A DNA stretch of 64,000 nucleotides from Pseudomonadota bacterium (GTDB lineage Bacteria; Pseudomonadota; Gammaproteobacteria; Steroidobacterales; Woeseiaceae), in contig JADFNG010000002.1 of assembly GCA_022563505.1 (NCBI GenBank), forward strand, positions 1 to 64,000, written 5' to 3'. Positions 29,978-39,871 of this stretch are shown piece after piece. Below the pieces are notes generated by a model. It saw only the letters and a list, made by a program, of their open reading frames with translations. It was not told the DNA's origin and did not search any database. The position numbers and the translations under genes are program-made. How positions within the stretch are numbered: position 1 is the stretch's first letter; each line of letters begins with the position of its first letter.

Positions 29978-31587
29978 TTCAGTGTGTTCTTGAGAATCAG
30001 AATTGAAGGTGCTGTTTCCGCCAACGTACGATATAACTCCATGTGCGCAAACATTCCTGTTGGGATATATGCCCCGCCAAGCACAATATCGATATCGTCA
30101 TCGCCGTCCAGGTCGCCCACATCCATGGTCATCCAGCGCCCAAAATTCAGCTCGGCGTTGCTGTGCGCACTAAAATTCATTTCCCCGTCGTTCAGCAGAA
30201 GGACAAACGACTCGCGTTTTTCTGCCGCAAAATCGGGGAAAAACGAGATCGCAGCAATATCCAGGTCACCGTCATTGTCAAAATCCGCCGCCTTGGCACC
30301 GAATGCACCGTACATGGGATAAAAGTACGCCTCGTCAAATCGTAGCTCGCCACGATTCAGGTAAATGCGAATACCGTGATAATTCTTTAGCGTGTTGTAG
30401 GGATCCGAGTCGACGTTATCTCCGTTCACGGTCATGATGTCCATCTGTCCATCACCGTTGAAATCCTGCAATTCGAAATACGTGTGTCCATATGACGGAT
30501 GGGTTTCGAACACCGTGGTACTTTCGAATTCGTTTGCGCCGTTATTCACCAGTATGTAGAAACCCTCCCTCGCATCCGACATCAGGACCGCGATATCGAG
30601 ATGCTGATCGCCGTTGAAATCGTATAACTCCGCCTTCACCGCACCCGCCCGACGGATAAGCACATGCTCCAGATAGCTGCCATCGGCTTGCGACTCGAAC
30701 CAGGCGACATTCCCCTGGCGCGTGCCAAATCCACACACCACGAAGTCCGGCTGTCCGTCACCGTTCAGGTCCGCCACCGCCATGTCCGCCATCCGGTAGA
30801 TATCGTCGATCAACACGCGAATACCTGCCGCCTCAATACTCCCGTCAACAACCGCGAGTTGGCTGATCGTCGCGACCTTCTCGCTAGCCGTCTTGATGCC
30901 TAACAGGTCGCCGATGGATGCCACGTAGGCCGCATCTGCGGTGAACACAATGTCCACCGGCATCATCGCCGGACCGAATCTCCTGGGCTCATATACCAAT
31001 TGACTATCGCTGCCAATTACCGCAATCGTATGCGCGGCGGCATCGCCGATATACACCTCATTGGTCTCCTCCCTGACATGGACCATCGTCGTTACCGCCG
31101 GATCGGCACGGTAATCGGATGGCACAATTTCAAACTGAGGGAGCTGCCAATGCAGCGAGGGCTTCCCAGCCTGAGGCAGTGGCTCCGTGGTGGCGGACTC
31201 CACGTAGTAGTAGCGCAATGATTCCCAGTCACTCTCGCTCAGTAGCGGCCCGTCCGGCAGCATGTTTTCCTTGCCCAGATACGACCGCTTTGACTTGACA
31301 TTTTCCCGCGCGAATTGCGCATGGTCGAGCAGATAATCGATATTGTTCATCCCCAGCATGTAGCCCATGTATGCGAGTGCGACCTGCCAACTCTTCTGCG
31401 GCAATATATCCGGCGGCGGTTCGAGGTGGCAGCTTGCGCAATAAACACCCGCCAATGCCTGTCCCCGGGAAATCCGGCGGTCCGCCTGCATCTCGCGAAA
31501 CTCGTCGCGCAAGTCAGGGACATTGACAATGACGAGACCCAGCACAACAACAGCGGTACCAACAACAAGAAGGGTTTTTTTTCTCAA
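29974..31587 (-). CDS. FG-GAP/VCBS repeat protein with N-terminal c-type heme motif
   Basis: 537 aa; signal anchor, GVYCASCHLEPPP, multiple DFNGDGQMDI/DLDGDDDIDIV FG-GAP repeats. Confidence 0.88.
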   Translation of the reverse strand: MRKKTLLVVGTAVVVLGLVIVNVPDLRDEFREMQADRRISRGQALAGVYCASCHLEPPPDILPQKSWQVALAYMGYMLGMNNIDYLLDHAQFARENVKSKRSYLGKENMLPDGPLLSESDWESLRYYYVESATTEPLPQAGKPSLHWQLPQFEIVPSDYRADPAVTTMVHVREETNEVYIGDAAAHTIAVIGSDSQLVYEPRRFGPAMMPVDIVFTADAAYVASIGDLLGIKTASEKVATISQLAVVDGSIEAAGIRVLIDDIYRMADMAVADLNGDGQPDFVVCGFGTRQGNVAWFESQADGSYLEHVLIRRAGAVKAELYDFNGDQHLDIAVLMSDAREGFYILVNNGANEFESTTVFETHPSYGHTYFELQDFNGDGQMDIMTVNGDNVDSDPYNTLKNYHGIRIYLNRGELRFDEAYFYPMYGAFGAKAADFDNDGDLDIAAISFFPDFAAEKRESFVLLLNDGEMNFSAHSNAELNFGRWMTMDVGDLDGDDDIDIVLGGAYIPTGMFAHMELYRTLAETAPSILILKNTLN

Positions 31588-31769
31588 TTCTGCAACTCCC
31601 GGAATAACACCCGGTTGCTCAATGGGCGCGTCGATACTACCGGATCCGGCTTCACTGGGACCGTCCAGCCGGCACCGTCATTTTTCGCCTGTGCGAACAG
31701 GTCGAGAAGGAATTCGACGGCCTCGTCCGGCACACCGTCGAATACCTGTGCGGCGTCAGCTTGCAGCAA
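31584..31769 (-). CDS. Small hypothetical ORF (61 aa) overlapping the start of the FG-GAP gene
   Basis: TTG start directly after an in-frame TGA; stop overlaps the downstream TTG start (TTGA); no family recognised. Confidence 0.3.
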   Translation of the reverse strand: MLQADAAQVFDGVPDEAVEFLLDLFAQAKNDGAGWTVPVKPDPVVSTRPLSNRVLFRELQN

Positions 31770-31833
31770 TCAAGGCGCGCGCTGAGCCCGGCTTATTGGA
31801 CTGCCGGGCTGTGCTCACATTCGGATGCAGCAT

Positions 31834-33369
31834 TTAGTCGGGAACCTGGTTCAAGTCTTCCAGGTTCCACTGCGATACTGCCCGCGGCTCAAGCACGGGG
31901 TCCCCCAGCCTGGGCGACGTCAGCAAGTAAAGTCCGGTATCGGTCGCCGTCCAGATCAACTTGCGATCCCACTCAATAAATACGTTGTCCGTGTTGCGTG
32001 TATAGCTTCCGGGTGTGTCCAGATCGCCGCCTTGCGGCGGAATGAAGTAGGCCGAAATAAACGGATATTTCGGGTCGCTGAGGTCATAGCACTGCAGGCC
32101 GGCATTGAAAAACGTGTAACAGGTAAAATCGGGGTCGGCTTTACCGGGTGCTTTCAGGTGCGGTGGATTGTGCACACCGAAGCGGCCTCGCTTCTGGCAG
32201 AAGTTGTCGTACGGCGCCTCGGCCGGTGGCTGCGGTATTGGCAGCGTCGATATTTCGTGCGGATTTGTCAGATCAGTAACATCAATGATGTAGCTGTGAT
32301 GATACGGCTCATTGCAATCCGGATTCAGCACTTCGGGCGCAGCGATTACAAAGCCCCTGTCCATTCTGGACACATCGACCGAGTGGAATGCGATGCCACC
32401 TGGCTTATAGGGTGCCTGAAAGCGGCCGAGCAGCTTCGGCGCAGTAATATCGCTGAGGTCGTGGAGCATTATACCCAGCGATCCCCAGGGACTGAACGCG
32501 ATCGTGCCGCCATTCTCCCGTTTTTTGGGCACGTAAAACGCACCGTGCAAGCCGGTAAATGATTCCTTGTCGTTATATTCCCGCCAGTCTTTGTATGCCG
32601 CTTGTTCGTCCTCGCGCTGGCCCGGCAACCACCAGGTTGTGACATGTTTCGGTGCCGTCGGATCGGACACATCGATCACCATGACAGCGTGACTGTGGAC
32701 GCGCACCGGGCTTTCCTGATGGCTGAAACTCTCGTCCGGCGCGGCGTCAAGATACGCATATTTGCCGCCATCGTAGTAATCGCGATGGGTGCCACCGCCA
32801 GTCTGTATTTTGCGAGCAGGGTCGCCAAGGTCGGTGCTGAATTCTGACAGGAGCTTGATGTCGTAAGGATCACTGGCGTCATAGAAGCGCACGCCACGCA
32901 GCCCCTCGTGGTCCTTCACTCTCGCATAAGCAGCGGGTTCATCGTACTTGCCGTGGGGAAACTCCAATGTGGCTTTGATGAGCGGCGGCGCCGCACCTGT
33001 CATAAGAATCCACTTGCCGATATCAGCGTTGTAGGCAAGCTGAATCTGCCGACCGTCAAAAGCGTCCTCATTAATGACCACGGGGTTCAATGGATCCGTA
33101 ATTTCAATGACGTCGCCTTTCGGAATTCCGCCCTGAAACAGAAAGCGTCGTTCGCCGAGGGTCATCATTTGCATTTTCCAGCGACGATTTTCGCCGCCAA
33201 TGTGGGCACGAACTGCCATATTGCGAATGTAAGTCGATTGATCCAGGTACGGCAGGCTGTCGGGGCGCGGATGCGGGTGCGCGTTGGCGAATGCGGTTAC
33301 CGGAAGAAAGGCCAGCAGTAATACGAAGGCCGAAAGTGTGTATAGGACATGCCTGCCAGCTACTGTCAT
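31834..33369 (-). CDS. Secreted LVIVD-type beta-propeller protein
   Basis: Signal peptide; repeated VIEITDPLNPVVI, VMVIDVSDPTAPKHV, IIDVTDLTNPHEI, CYDLSDPKYPFI repeat units. Confidence 0.8.
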   Translation of the reverse strand: MTVAGRHVLYTLSAFVLLLAFLPVTAFANAHPHPRPDSLPYLDQSTYIRNMAVRAHIGGENRRWKMQMMTLGERRFLFQGGIPKGDVIEITDPLNPVVINEDAFDGRQIQLAYNADIGKWILMTGAAPPLIKATLEFPHGKYDEPAAYARVKDHEGLRGVRFYDASDPYDIKLLSEFSTDLGDPARKIQTGGGTHRDYYDGGKYAYLDAAPDESFSHQESPVRVHSHAVMVIDVSDPTAPKHVTTWWLPGQREDEQAAYKDWREYNDKESFTGLHGAFYVPKKRENGGTIAFSPWGSLGIMLHDLSDITAPKLLGRFQAPYKPGGIAFHSVDVSRMDRGFVIAAPEVLNPDCNEPYHHSYIIDVTDLTNPHEISTLPIPQPPAEAPYDNFCQKRGRFGVHNPPHLKAPGKADPDFTCYTFFNAGLQCYDLSDPKYPFISAYFIPPQGGDLDTPGSYTRNTDNVFIEWDRKLIWTATDTGLYLLTSPRLGDPVLEPRAVSQWNLEDLNQVPD

Positions 33370-33461
33370 TGCGGTTTCCCTTTAGACTCTATCGACCAGC
33401 AGACCGTGATGTGCTTGCCGGAACGAAGCAGCGCTTAGTCTAGCCGAAGCGAATCGTACAA

Positions 33462-33475
33462 TGCAATCGTTTGCA
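33462..33475. promoter_or_regulatory. LacI-type operator TGCAATCGTTTGCA (site 6)
   Basis: 93 bp upstream of the LVIVD gene start (33369, minus strand). Confidence 0.75.
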
Positions 33476-33525
33476 ATTTGCTTTGTGTCGCCCATACCGG
33501 GATTGGTTGGTGTCAGTATCACTGG

Positions 33526-35736
33526 CTACGCACTCTTCACGCGCGCCGGCGTCAACGGCAAATCGCGCACGCGTACACCCGTCGCATTCGCAACTGCATT
33601 GGCGATGGCGGCAGCAGTCGGTCCCTGCGATGCTTCGCCGGCACCCAGCGATGGTTCGTTGGGCTGGTCGATCAGCACAACTTCAACCTTTGGCACCTCG
33701 GGAAATGTCAGGATCGGATAGCTTGCCCAGTCCGTCGAGCGAACCCCACTCGCTGTCAGGCGCAGTTGCTCTCTGACAGTCCAGCTTGCCGACTGAATGA
33801 TGCCTCCTTCGACCTGGTTAATGGCACCGTCCGGGTTGACGACCAGACCGATGTCCACCGCACAAAGCGCGTGCTCAAGTTTGATATCCCCGCTGGCAGC
33901 ATCCACCTTGACGCGCATTGCAACCGCGCAGTAGGCACCGGAATTCTTGTATTGCGCCATGGCGATGCCGACACCACCGGGCGCTTGTACAGAATCAAAC
34001 CCGGCCGCAGCCATTTGCTCGCGGAGTCTGCCGAGAACGCCGATCGCACGTTGGTCGTGCAAGTATCGAATGCGAAAATCGAAAGGGTCCTCGCCCTGCG
34101 CCCGGGCCAATTCATCCATGAACGATTCGATGGCAAATACATTGGTGTAGGCGCCCAGCGCCCGCATCGCCGACACCCGAAGTGGCATGTCCCGTATCAG
34201 ATGTTTCGTGATGCGTTGATTGGCAAACGCATACAAGGGCACGGCGTTACGGTCGCCACCCCCGCGCGGCTGCGGAATATTACCCACTGGCGCCAAAGGC
34301 AACGGCACCGCTATTTGCCGTGCTGCGAACAGATGCGCTGCTCGTTTCGCGCCAGCGGGCCTGATCGAGTGTGTGCCACTCCAGACATCGAACTGCCAGT
34401 CAACGATGCGCCCTGCGTCGTCCAGCCCTGCACTGATGCGAGTGGTCATCGCCGATCCGTAGGGCTCTCCCAGGAACTCATCGGCGCGTGACCACTGCAG
34501 GCGTATCGGCTTGCCCGGCATTTGCATCGCGATCAGCGCGGCATCGGCGGCGGCATCATCAGCACCGTTGTGGCCATAACAGCCAGCGGCCTCCGCATTG
34601 ATCAGCCGCACGCTATCTTCATCGAGACCGACAAGCCTGGCGATTGCTCCACGTAGCATGAAGACACCCTGCGTGTGGCTCCACACAGTGAGTTGGCCTT
34701 CCGCTTCCCGCGCGATCGCCATTGACGGTGACATGGAGGCATGCGCCTGGAACGGTCGTGAATATTCCTGGCTGACCGTCCGCAATATATTCCCCGCTCC
34801 GATTGCGCCACGCTCGGCCACGACTTTCACGTCCGCCGGTGCCTTCTTCAACCAGGCGCTGATGCGGCCTTCTTGCAACGGCAATTCTGCTCCCTGCCAG
34901 CGACACAAACGTGCCATTGCCTTGGCCGCATTGACCGCCTGCTCCTCACGTTCCGTAATGACGGCCAGGAATGATCCGTTGCGCACGATTTTGACGACAC
35001 CGGGCAGCTCTGACACTGCGTCGAAGTTTGCCGGCGGCAATAATTTCGCTTCGCAATCACCCGTGCGCACAACCCTCGCATGCAGCATGCCATCGAGACG
35101 GATGTCCTGAATGTACGCAGCCTCGGCATAGGCCTTACGTGGAATATCAATGCGCTGCAATGAATGGCCGACGATCTGATAGCGATCGCGGGGCTTGGGA
35201 GACACTGTGCCCGTTGCGTTTCGGGCCAGGTTAAGATTCTTGACCACGGCGCCAAAGTCGAGAGTCGACGGCTTGCCGGCGACCGTGAAGATCCCGTTTC
35301 GAACGCCTATTTTAGTGCTCCCCACACCCAGTTCGTCAGCCGCGAGGTCGATCAGAATGGCGCGTACTTCTGCTGCAGCCGCACGCACTGCAGCGCCGCT
35401 GACCTCCACAGAACGGCTGCCATTGGTGTACGCCTCATTAGGTGACACAGCGGTATCGACGGTGGCGACGGTCACACGCTCAAACGACACGTCGAGCTCT
35501 TCGGCTGCAATCTGTGCCAGCGCAGTCTGTATTCCCTGACCGAGTTCGCACTTGCCCGGGGACAAAGTAACGGTCCCGTCGGCATCGATGCGCAACCAGG
35601 TGCCGAGACCGGGGTTAGCGGCCAGTGAACCCGGCAAGTCTGTCTCGGTGGCCTGCTGTGCACGCACACTGGGCGGCGCATTGAAATACAGAACGATGGC
35701 TCCAGCACCCTGCAGAAAGCGGCGGCGTGTGGTCAC
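33526..35736 (-). CDS. Xanthine dehydrogenase-family molybdopterin-binding large subunit (IorB-like), Tat signal
   Basis: 736 aa; TTRRRFLQGAGA Tat motif; GKCELGQGIQTALAQIAAEEL, LGAGEASQGPTAAAIANAVANATGVRVRDLP with active-site Glu. Confidence 0.92.
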   Translation of the reverse strand: MTTRRRFLQGAGAIVLYFNAPPSVRAQQATETDLPGSLAANPGLGTWLRIDADGTVTLSPGKCELGQGIQTALAQIAAEELDVSFERVTVATVDTAVSPNEAYTNGSRSVEVSGAAVRAAAAEVRAILIDLAADELGVGSTKIGVRNGIFTVAGKPSTLDFGAVVKNLNLARNATGTVSPKPRDRYQIVGHSLQRIDIPRKAYAEAAYIQDIRLDGMLHARVVRTGDCEAKLLPPANFDAVSELPGVVKIVRNGSFLAVITEREEQAVNAAKAMARLCRWQGAELPLQEGRISAWLKKAPADVKVVAERGAIGAGNILRTVSQEYSRPFQAHASMSPSMAIAREAEGQLTVWSHTQGVFMLRGAIARLVGLDEDSVRLINAEAAGCYGHNGADDAAADAALIAMQMPGKPIRLQWSRADEFLGEPYGSAMTTRISAGLDDAGRIVDWQFDVWSGTHSIRPAGAKRAAHLFAARQIAVPLPLAPVGNIPQPRGGGDRNAVPLYAFANQRITKHLIRDMPLRVSAMRALGAYTNVFAIESFMDELARAQGEDPFDFRIRYLHDQRAIGVLGRLREQMAAAGFDSVQAPGGVGIAMAQYKNSGAYCAVAMRVKVDAASGDIKLEHALCAVDIGLVVNPDGAINQVEGGIIQSASWTVREQLRLTASGVRSTDWASYPILTFPEVPKVEVVLIDQPNEPSLGAGEASQGPTAAAIANAVANATGVRVRDLPLTPARVKSA

Positions 35737-36209
35737 GATGTGTCACCGTCGTGGCCATTGCGTGCGGCCTCGCTCACCGCACGTACAATACGACCGTGCG
35801 CACCACAACGGCAGAGATTGCCGCGCAATGCCGTACGAATGTCGTCCTCCGTCGGACGCTTGTTCTTGGCCAGCAACGCCGCTGCCGTCATCATCATGCC
35901 GTTCGAACAATAACCGCATTGCATCGCCTGTTCCTTGATAAATGCCGTTTGCAGCGGATGCGGGTGCTCCCGGCTGCCGAGACCCTCCAGGGTAACGATG
36001 GAGCGACCGGCAACGGCAGCGACCGGCATGACACAGGAGCGCTGCGGACGACCGTCCACCAGCACGGTACAGGCACCGCACTGCGCCACGCCGCAGCCGA
36101 ACTTTGGCCCGTTCAACTCGAGATCATTGCGCAATACGTACAACAGCGGCGTATCGGGATCTACCTCGAGCTGCACGATTTTGTCATTTACATTCAGACT
36201 AATGGTCAT
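35733..36209 (-). CDS. (2Fe-2S)-binding small subunit of molybdenum hydroxylase (IorA-like)
   Basis: 158 aa; KFGCGVAQCGACTVLVDGRPQRSC and QCGYCSNGMMM...RGNLCRCGAHGRI two [2Fe-2S] motifs. Confidence 0.95.
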   Translation of the reverse strand: MTISLNVNDKIVQLEVDPDTPLLYVLRNDLELNGPKFGCGVAQCGACTVLVDGRPQRSCVMPVAAVAGRSIVTLEGLGSREHPHPLQTAFIKEQAMQCGYCSNGMMMTAAALLAKNKRPTEDDIRTALRGNLCRCGAHGRIVRAVSEAARNGHDGDTS

Positions 36210-36250
36210 CGATCATCCTTGCAGTACTGCATGGAAAGCTTGTCCGGGCT

Positions 36251-37144
36251 TCACGCCCGGTCCTTTTGGTGTACACGGCGCAGCGTATCGAGCAACTCGC
36301 TGTCATTGAGGTCACCCATGTCGAGCTCCACCATTTGTTCAAACACGCTCTTTGCTGCACGGCCGATGACGGACTGACCGCCGACATCTTCGATGAGCCG
36401 AACACCATAGGCGAGGTCTTTAATGCGCATTCGCCCCGAGAACTGTATCGGCTCCTCATGGCTGTTTTCGGCCATGTAGCGGGCGTGACGCGCAACGTGC
36501 GGACTGCCGGTTGCGCCCGTCGAAAAGCCCTCTGCCGCAACGGCAATATCGATGCCGGCCGCCTCGCAGGCTTGCATGCCTTCAGCGCAGGCCGCGACCT
36601 GAATAGCGCCCATGACGTTGTAAATCAGCTTGAATTTAATACCGCTGCCGACCCCACCGACATGCATCACGCTTTTGCTGATGGCGGCCAGCACCGGGCG
36701 CATCGCATCTACATCTGCAGCATCACCGCCCGCGAAAATTTTCAATTGACCCGTCTCCGCGACGTCCGGTCGACCCGCGACGGGGCAGTCCAGAAAATGC
36801 AAGCCTCGTGCTGTCGCAATTTCATTCAGTTCGCTCACCCAGGCCAAAGACACCGTCGACATTTCGATGGCGAAGGCGCCGGATTTGAGATCCGCCTGCA
36901 ACGCCCCATCAGGACCGTTCCAGGTAACACGCGAGGCCTCGTCGTTGACCAGGCTCGAGAATATGACGTCGGCTCCGGATGCGGCCGCTTTCGGCGTCAC
37001 CGCGAGAACCGCCCCAAGCGCCTCAAGCGGACGCGCCTTTTCCAGCGTGCGGTTATAAACCGTGACTGCGTGTCCATTGCGCAGAAAATTTCGCACCATC
37101 GGCTGACCCATCATGCCGGCGCCGAGAAAAGCTATGTTCGCCAT
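36251..37144 (-). CDS. NAD(P)-dependent 3-hydroxyisobutyrate dehydrogenase-family oxidoreductase
   Basis: 297 aa; MANIAFLGAGMMGQPMVRNFLRNGHAVTVYNRT; DCPVAGRPDVAETGQLKIFAGGD; GSGIKFKLIYN. Confidence 0.9.
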   Translation of the reverse strand: MANIAFLGAGMMGQPMVRNFLRNGHAVTVYNRTLEKARPLEALGAVLAVTPKAAASGADVIFSSLVNDEASRVTWNGPDGALQADLKSGAFAIEMSTVSLAWVSELNEIATARGLHFLDCPVAGRPDVAETGQLKIFAGGDAADVDAMRPVLAAISKSVMHVGGVGSGIKFKLIYNVMGAIQVAACAEGMQACEAAGIDIAVAAEGFSTGATGSPHVARHARYMAENSHEEPIQFSGRMRIKDLAYGVRLIEDVGGQSVIGRAAKSVFEQMVELDMGDLNDSELLDTLRRVHQKDRA

Positions 37145-37165
37145 CTTTTTTCCTGTGTTCTAAAG

Positions 37166-37936
37166 TTAGCGAGTGATCGCAAGTCCTTCCAGTGCCAGAC
37201 CGTAGGGCAACAACTCCTGCAATTGACGCCGCAACTGTTCAGTGAGCAAGAGTCGCGTATAACGCCGATTCATTTCGGGCTGGCGCATGATTTCGCGTGC
37301 CAGCTCCCAGGCACGCGGCAACAGTTCTTCCTGCGGCAAGACCTCGTTGACCAAACCATAGTCCATCGCCTGACGCGCGCCCAAAACCTGTCCGGTCAGC
37401 AGGAAGTAACGACCGCGATTCAATCCCATGATCATCGGGAAGACAACGTGCACACCATCGCCCGGCACCAGCCCCCCGGAATAATGAGCAGAATCCTGAA
37501 AAGAGGCATTTTCCGCAGCCAGCACGATGTCGCACATCACGGGCAATTCCGCATGGCGCGCTGCCGGACCATTCACTGCGCTGATCATCGGCACATCAAT
37601 CGCCAGCAGATTGCTGAGAAGACGATTTGACTCCCACCCCAACTCCATCCACTCATCGGCGGTCTGCTTGTGCGCGGCTCTGTTTGCTTCAGCGTCAGCC
37701 ACCGGGCCGGAGAACTCATCGCCAGTGCCGGTCATAATCACAAGCTGGTTTTGTCGATCACGGCCGATATTGAGAAACGCCTCTTCCAGTTCGGCGTGAG
37801 CTTGCCGCCCCCACTGCAGCGGCCCGCCGTCAGTGCCAAGCGTGATCTCCAGAATACCCTCATCGCGGCGCATGCTTAAATTCGCGTACTTGTCACAATA
37901 GTCTTCGTACTGCACTCTAAACTTGTCTATGTTCAT
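37166..37936 (-). CDS. Crotonase-superfamily hydrolase, 6-oxocamphor hydrolase (CamK)-like
   Basis: 256 aa from ATG 37936; NGPAARHAELPVMCDIVLAAENASFQDSAHYSGGLVPGDGVHVVFPMIMGLNRGRYFLLTGQ; His/His/Asp positions characteristic of 6-oxocamphor hydrolase, canonical crotonase GGG and second Glu absent. Confidence 0.8.
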   Translation of the reverse strand: MNIDKFRVQYEDYCDKYANLSMRRDEGILEITLGTDGGPLQWGRQAHAELEEAFLNIGRDRQNQLVIMTGTGDEFSGPVADAEANRAAHKQTADEWMELGWESNRLLSNLLAIDVPMISAVNGPAARHAELPVMCDIVLAAENASFQDSAHYSGGLVPGDGVHVVFPMIMGLNRGRYFLLTGQVLGARQAMDYGLVNEVLPQEELLPRAWELAREIMRQPEMNRRYTRLLLTEQLRRQLQELLPYGLALEGLAITR

Positions 37937-37946
37937 GTTTGCACTC

Positions 37947-39659
37947 TCAACTCGCGGCCTTCGATGCACGGATATCATCCAGTTCGTCAAAAAACGTGAC
38001 AGGTGGATAGGCCGCCGGGTCCGTAATGACATCAAGAACTGTCGTTTCACTGCAGGCCAGTGCCGCACGCAATGCGGGCAGATATTCGCTGGCCTTTTCG
38101 ATACGAATACCGCGGCAGCCACATGCTCGCGCGATCGCCGCATGATCCACCGGGGTGAAATAACAGGCCGTGCTGTGACGTCCGAACTTCACGTCTTCAG
38201 CATCCTTCTGATAGCCCAGGCAGCCGTTATTAAGCACGGTTAAAACTACCGGCGTTTTGCGTCGTGCTGCCGTTTCGAGTTCGGACCAGACATGCGCGAA
38301 ACCACCGTCCCCCACCATACACAGCACCGGGCTGTCGGGGCTGGCACGCTTGGCTCCCAGTGCCAGCGGCAAGCCCCAGCCAAGTCCGGCCAATCCTCGC
38401 GGTGTAATAAAACGCATGCCCACTTTAAGGGACGGCAGATAACAGGCCACCCACAGGGTGGCATAACTGGCGTCGGCAACGACAATCGTTTCCGGTGTCA
38501 GCACCTGCCGAAGATCCAAGGCCATGCGCTCTGGCCGGATTGGACTATCATTCGATTGTTGCACGACCGCGATGTCCTGCGCATGCTTTTGCCGGGCCGC
38601 GGCGATTCCGCGTTCGATATCGGGCGCCGGCCCGCGACGTCCTTTGAGCTTTTCGCAGATCGCTTCGAGCGTCAGCCTGGCGTCGCCGGTCAGCCGTAAT
38701 GCTTCGTAATTTCGACCGATCTCTGCACCATCGACATCGATATGAATGAAACTCGCGTTTGGAGGATAAAGCGCCCAGGAGTCGGTGCCATTTTGATTGG
38801 TGCGCGTTCCGACCAGCAGAATGACATCGGCCTCTGCAATGATCGGACGCATGTATCGGGTTGGCGATAGTTTGCCCATCGCGTAGCCAGTGACACCAAC
38901 CGACAGGGGATGACGTTCATCGACGACACCTTTTCCCATCACCGTTGTCATCACGGGAATGTGAGCATCCCGTTGCAACGCCGCCACAGCCTCGCTGGCC
39001 GCTGAAAGATGCACGCCACCACCGGCCACGATTAACGGCCTGCTGGCGTTCGCCAGAAGTTCCACCGCTGCTTCGATTCGATGCGGGTCGGCGACCGCAC
39101 GATCCAGTGGAAAATACCCCAGGTTGCTGCTGCGCGACGTCGGCACCTCAATCTCTTCGAGCAATAAATCGGCAGGCAGAATCAACGCGACAGGGCCCGG
39201 TCGACCGCTCGCTGCGTTGGCAAAGGCCATGTCGATATAATCGACGACCCGCGGCGCCTCGGTTACCCTGCGCACCCACTTCGTGCACGACTGGAACAGC
39301 GCGATGTGATCGTATTCCTGGAAAGCATTGCGGTCAGCCTGCGCGCGCGCCACGTCCTGCACCAGCGCAACGATTGGCACCGATGCCTTGAGCGCCTCCG
39401 CCAGGCCCGGGACCAGCAGCGTCGCCGCGGGCCCGTTTTGTGCGGAGACGACGCCAACCTTGCCGCTTATGCGGGCGTAGCCGTCTGCCATCACGGTGCC
39501 GGCATTTTCGGTCCGGTACATAAACTGCTCAATGTTGTGATCCTCTGCCGCCAGCAATACTGCGGACGGCAAGGATTGCGAAAACATGACTTCCACGCCG
39601 TGGCGAGCCAGGGCGTCAACGATAATTTTAGCAACGGTTTGTTTGGCACCTGCGGTCAT
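37947..39659 (-). CDS. Thiamine pyrophosphate-dependent enzyme (acetolactate synthase large-subunit-like)
   Basis: 570 aa; RTENAGTVMADGYARISGKVGVVSAQNGPAA; MVGDGGFAHVWSELETAARRKTPVVLTVLNNGCLGY TPP motif. Confidence 0.9.
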   Translation of the reverse strand: MTAGAKQTVAKIIVDALARHGVEVMFSQSLPSAVLLAAEDHNIEQFMYRTENAGTVMADGYARISGKVGVVSAQNGPAATLLVPGLAEALKASVPIVALVQDVARAQADRNAFQEYDHIALFQSCTKWVRRVTEAPRVVDYIDMAFANAASGRPGPVALILPADLLLEEIEVPTSRSSNLGYFPLDRAVADPHRIEAAVELLANASRPLIVAGGGVHLSAASEAVAALQRDAHIPVMTTVMGKGVVDERHPLSVGVTGYAMGKLSPTRYMRPIIAEADVILLVGTRTNQNGTDSWALYPPNASFIHIDVDGAEIGRNYEALRLTGDARLTLEAICEKLKGRRGPAPDIERGIAAARQKHAQDIAVVQQSNDSPIRPERMALDLRQVLTPETIVVADASYATLWVACYLPSLKVGMRFITPRGLAGLGWGLPLALGAKRASPDSPVLCMVGDGGFAHVWSELETAARRKTPVVLTVLNNGCLGYQKDAEDVKFGRHSTACYFTPVDHAAIARACGCRGIRIEKASEYLPALRAALACSETTVLDVITDPAAYPPVTFFDELDDIRASKAAS

Positions 39660-39871
39660 AAATCCAGACTCCTTGACGCTCTGATATCCCGAATAGCGGG
39701 CAAGAAAAACACGCGCTGGACAACACCAATGTTCGATGACAGGGGCGAACGTTTACGCGCGTATTGACGCGCCGGGAAATTTGAAGTGTTTGCAACCACG
39801 CTATCTTTCGAGTTAGATTCCGCCGGATTAGCGATACCCTTTGCACAAGAAAACTTTACTGGGGAAAGAAA

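Noticed and set aside
31017-31038. CGCAATCGTATGCG resembling a LacI operator
   Set aside because: Inside the FG-GAP coding region and lacks the TTGCA half-site; probably chance
33478-34491. 337-aa plus-strand ORF
   Set aside because: Antisense to the molybdenum hydroxylase large subunit; no recognisable motifs
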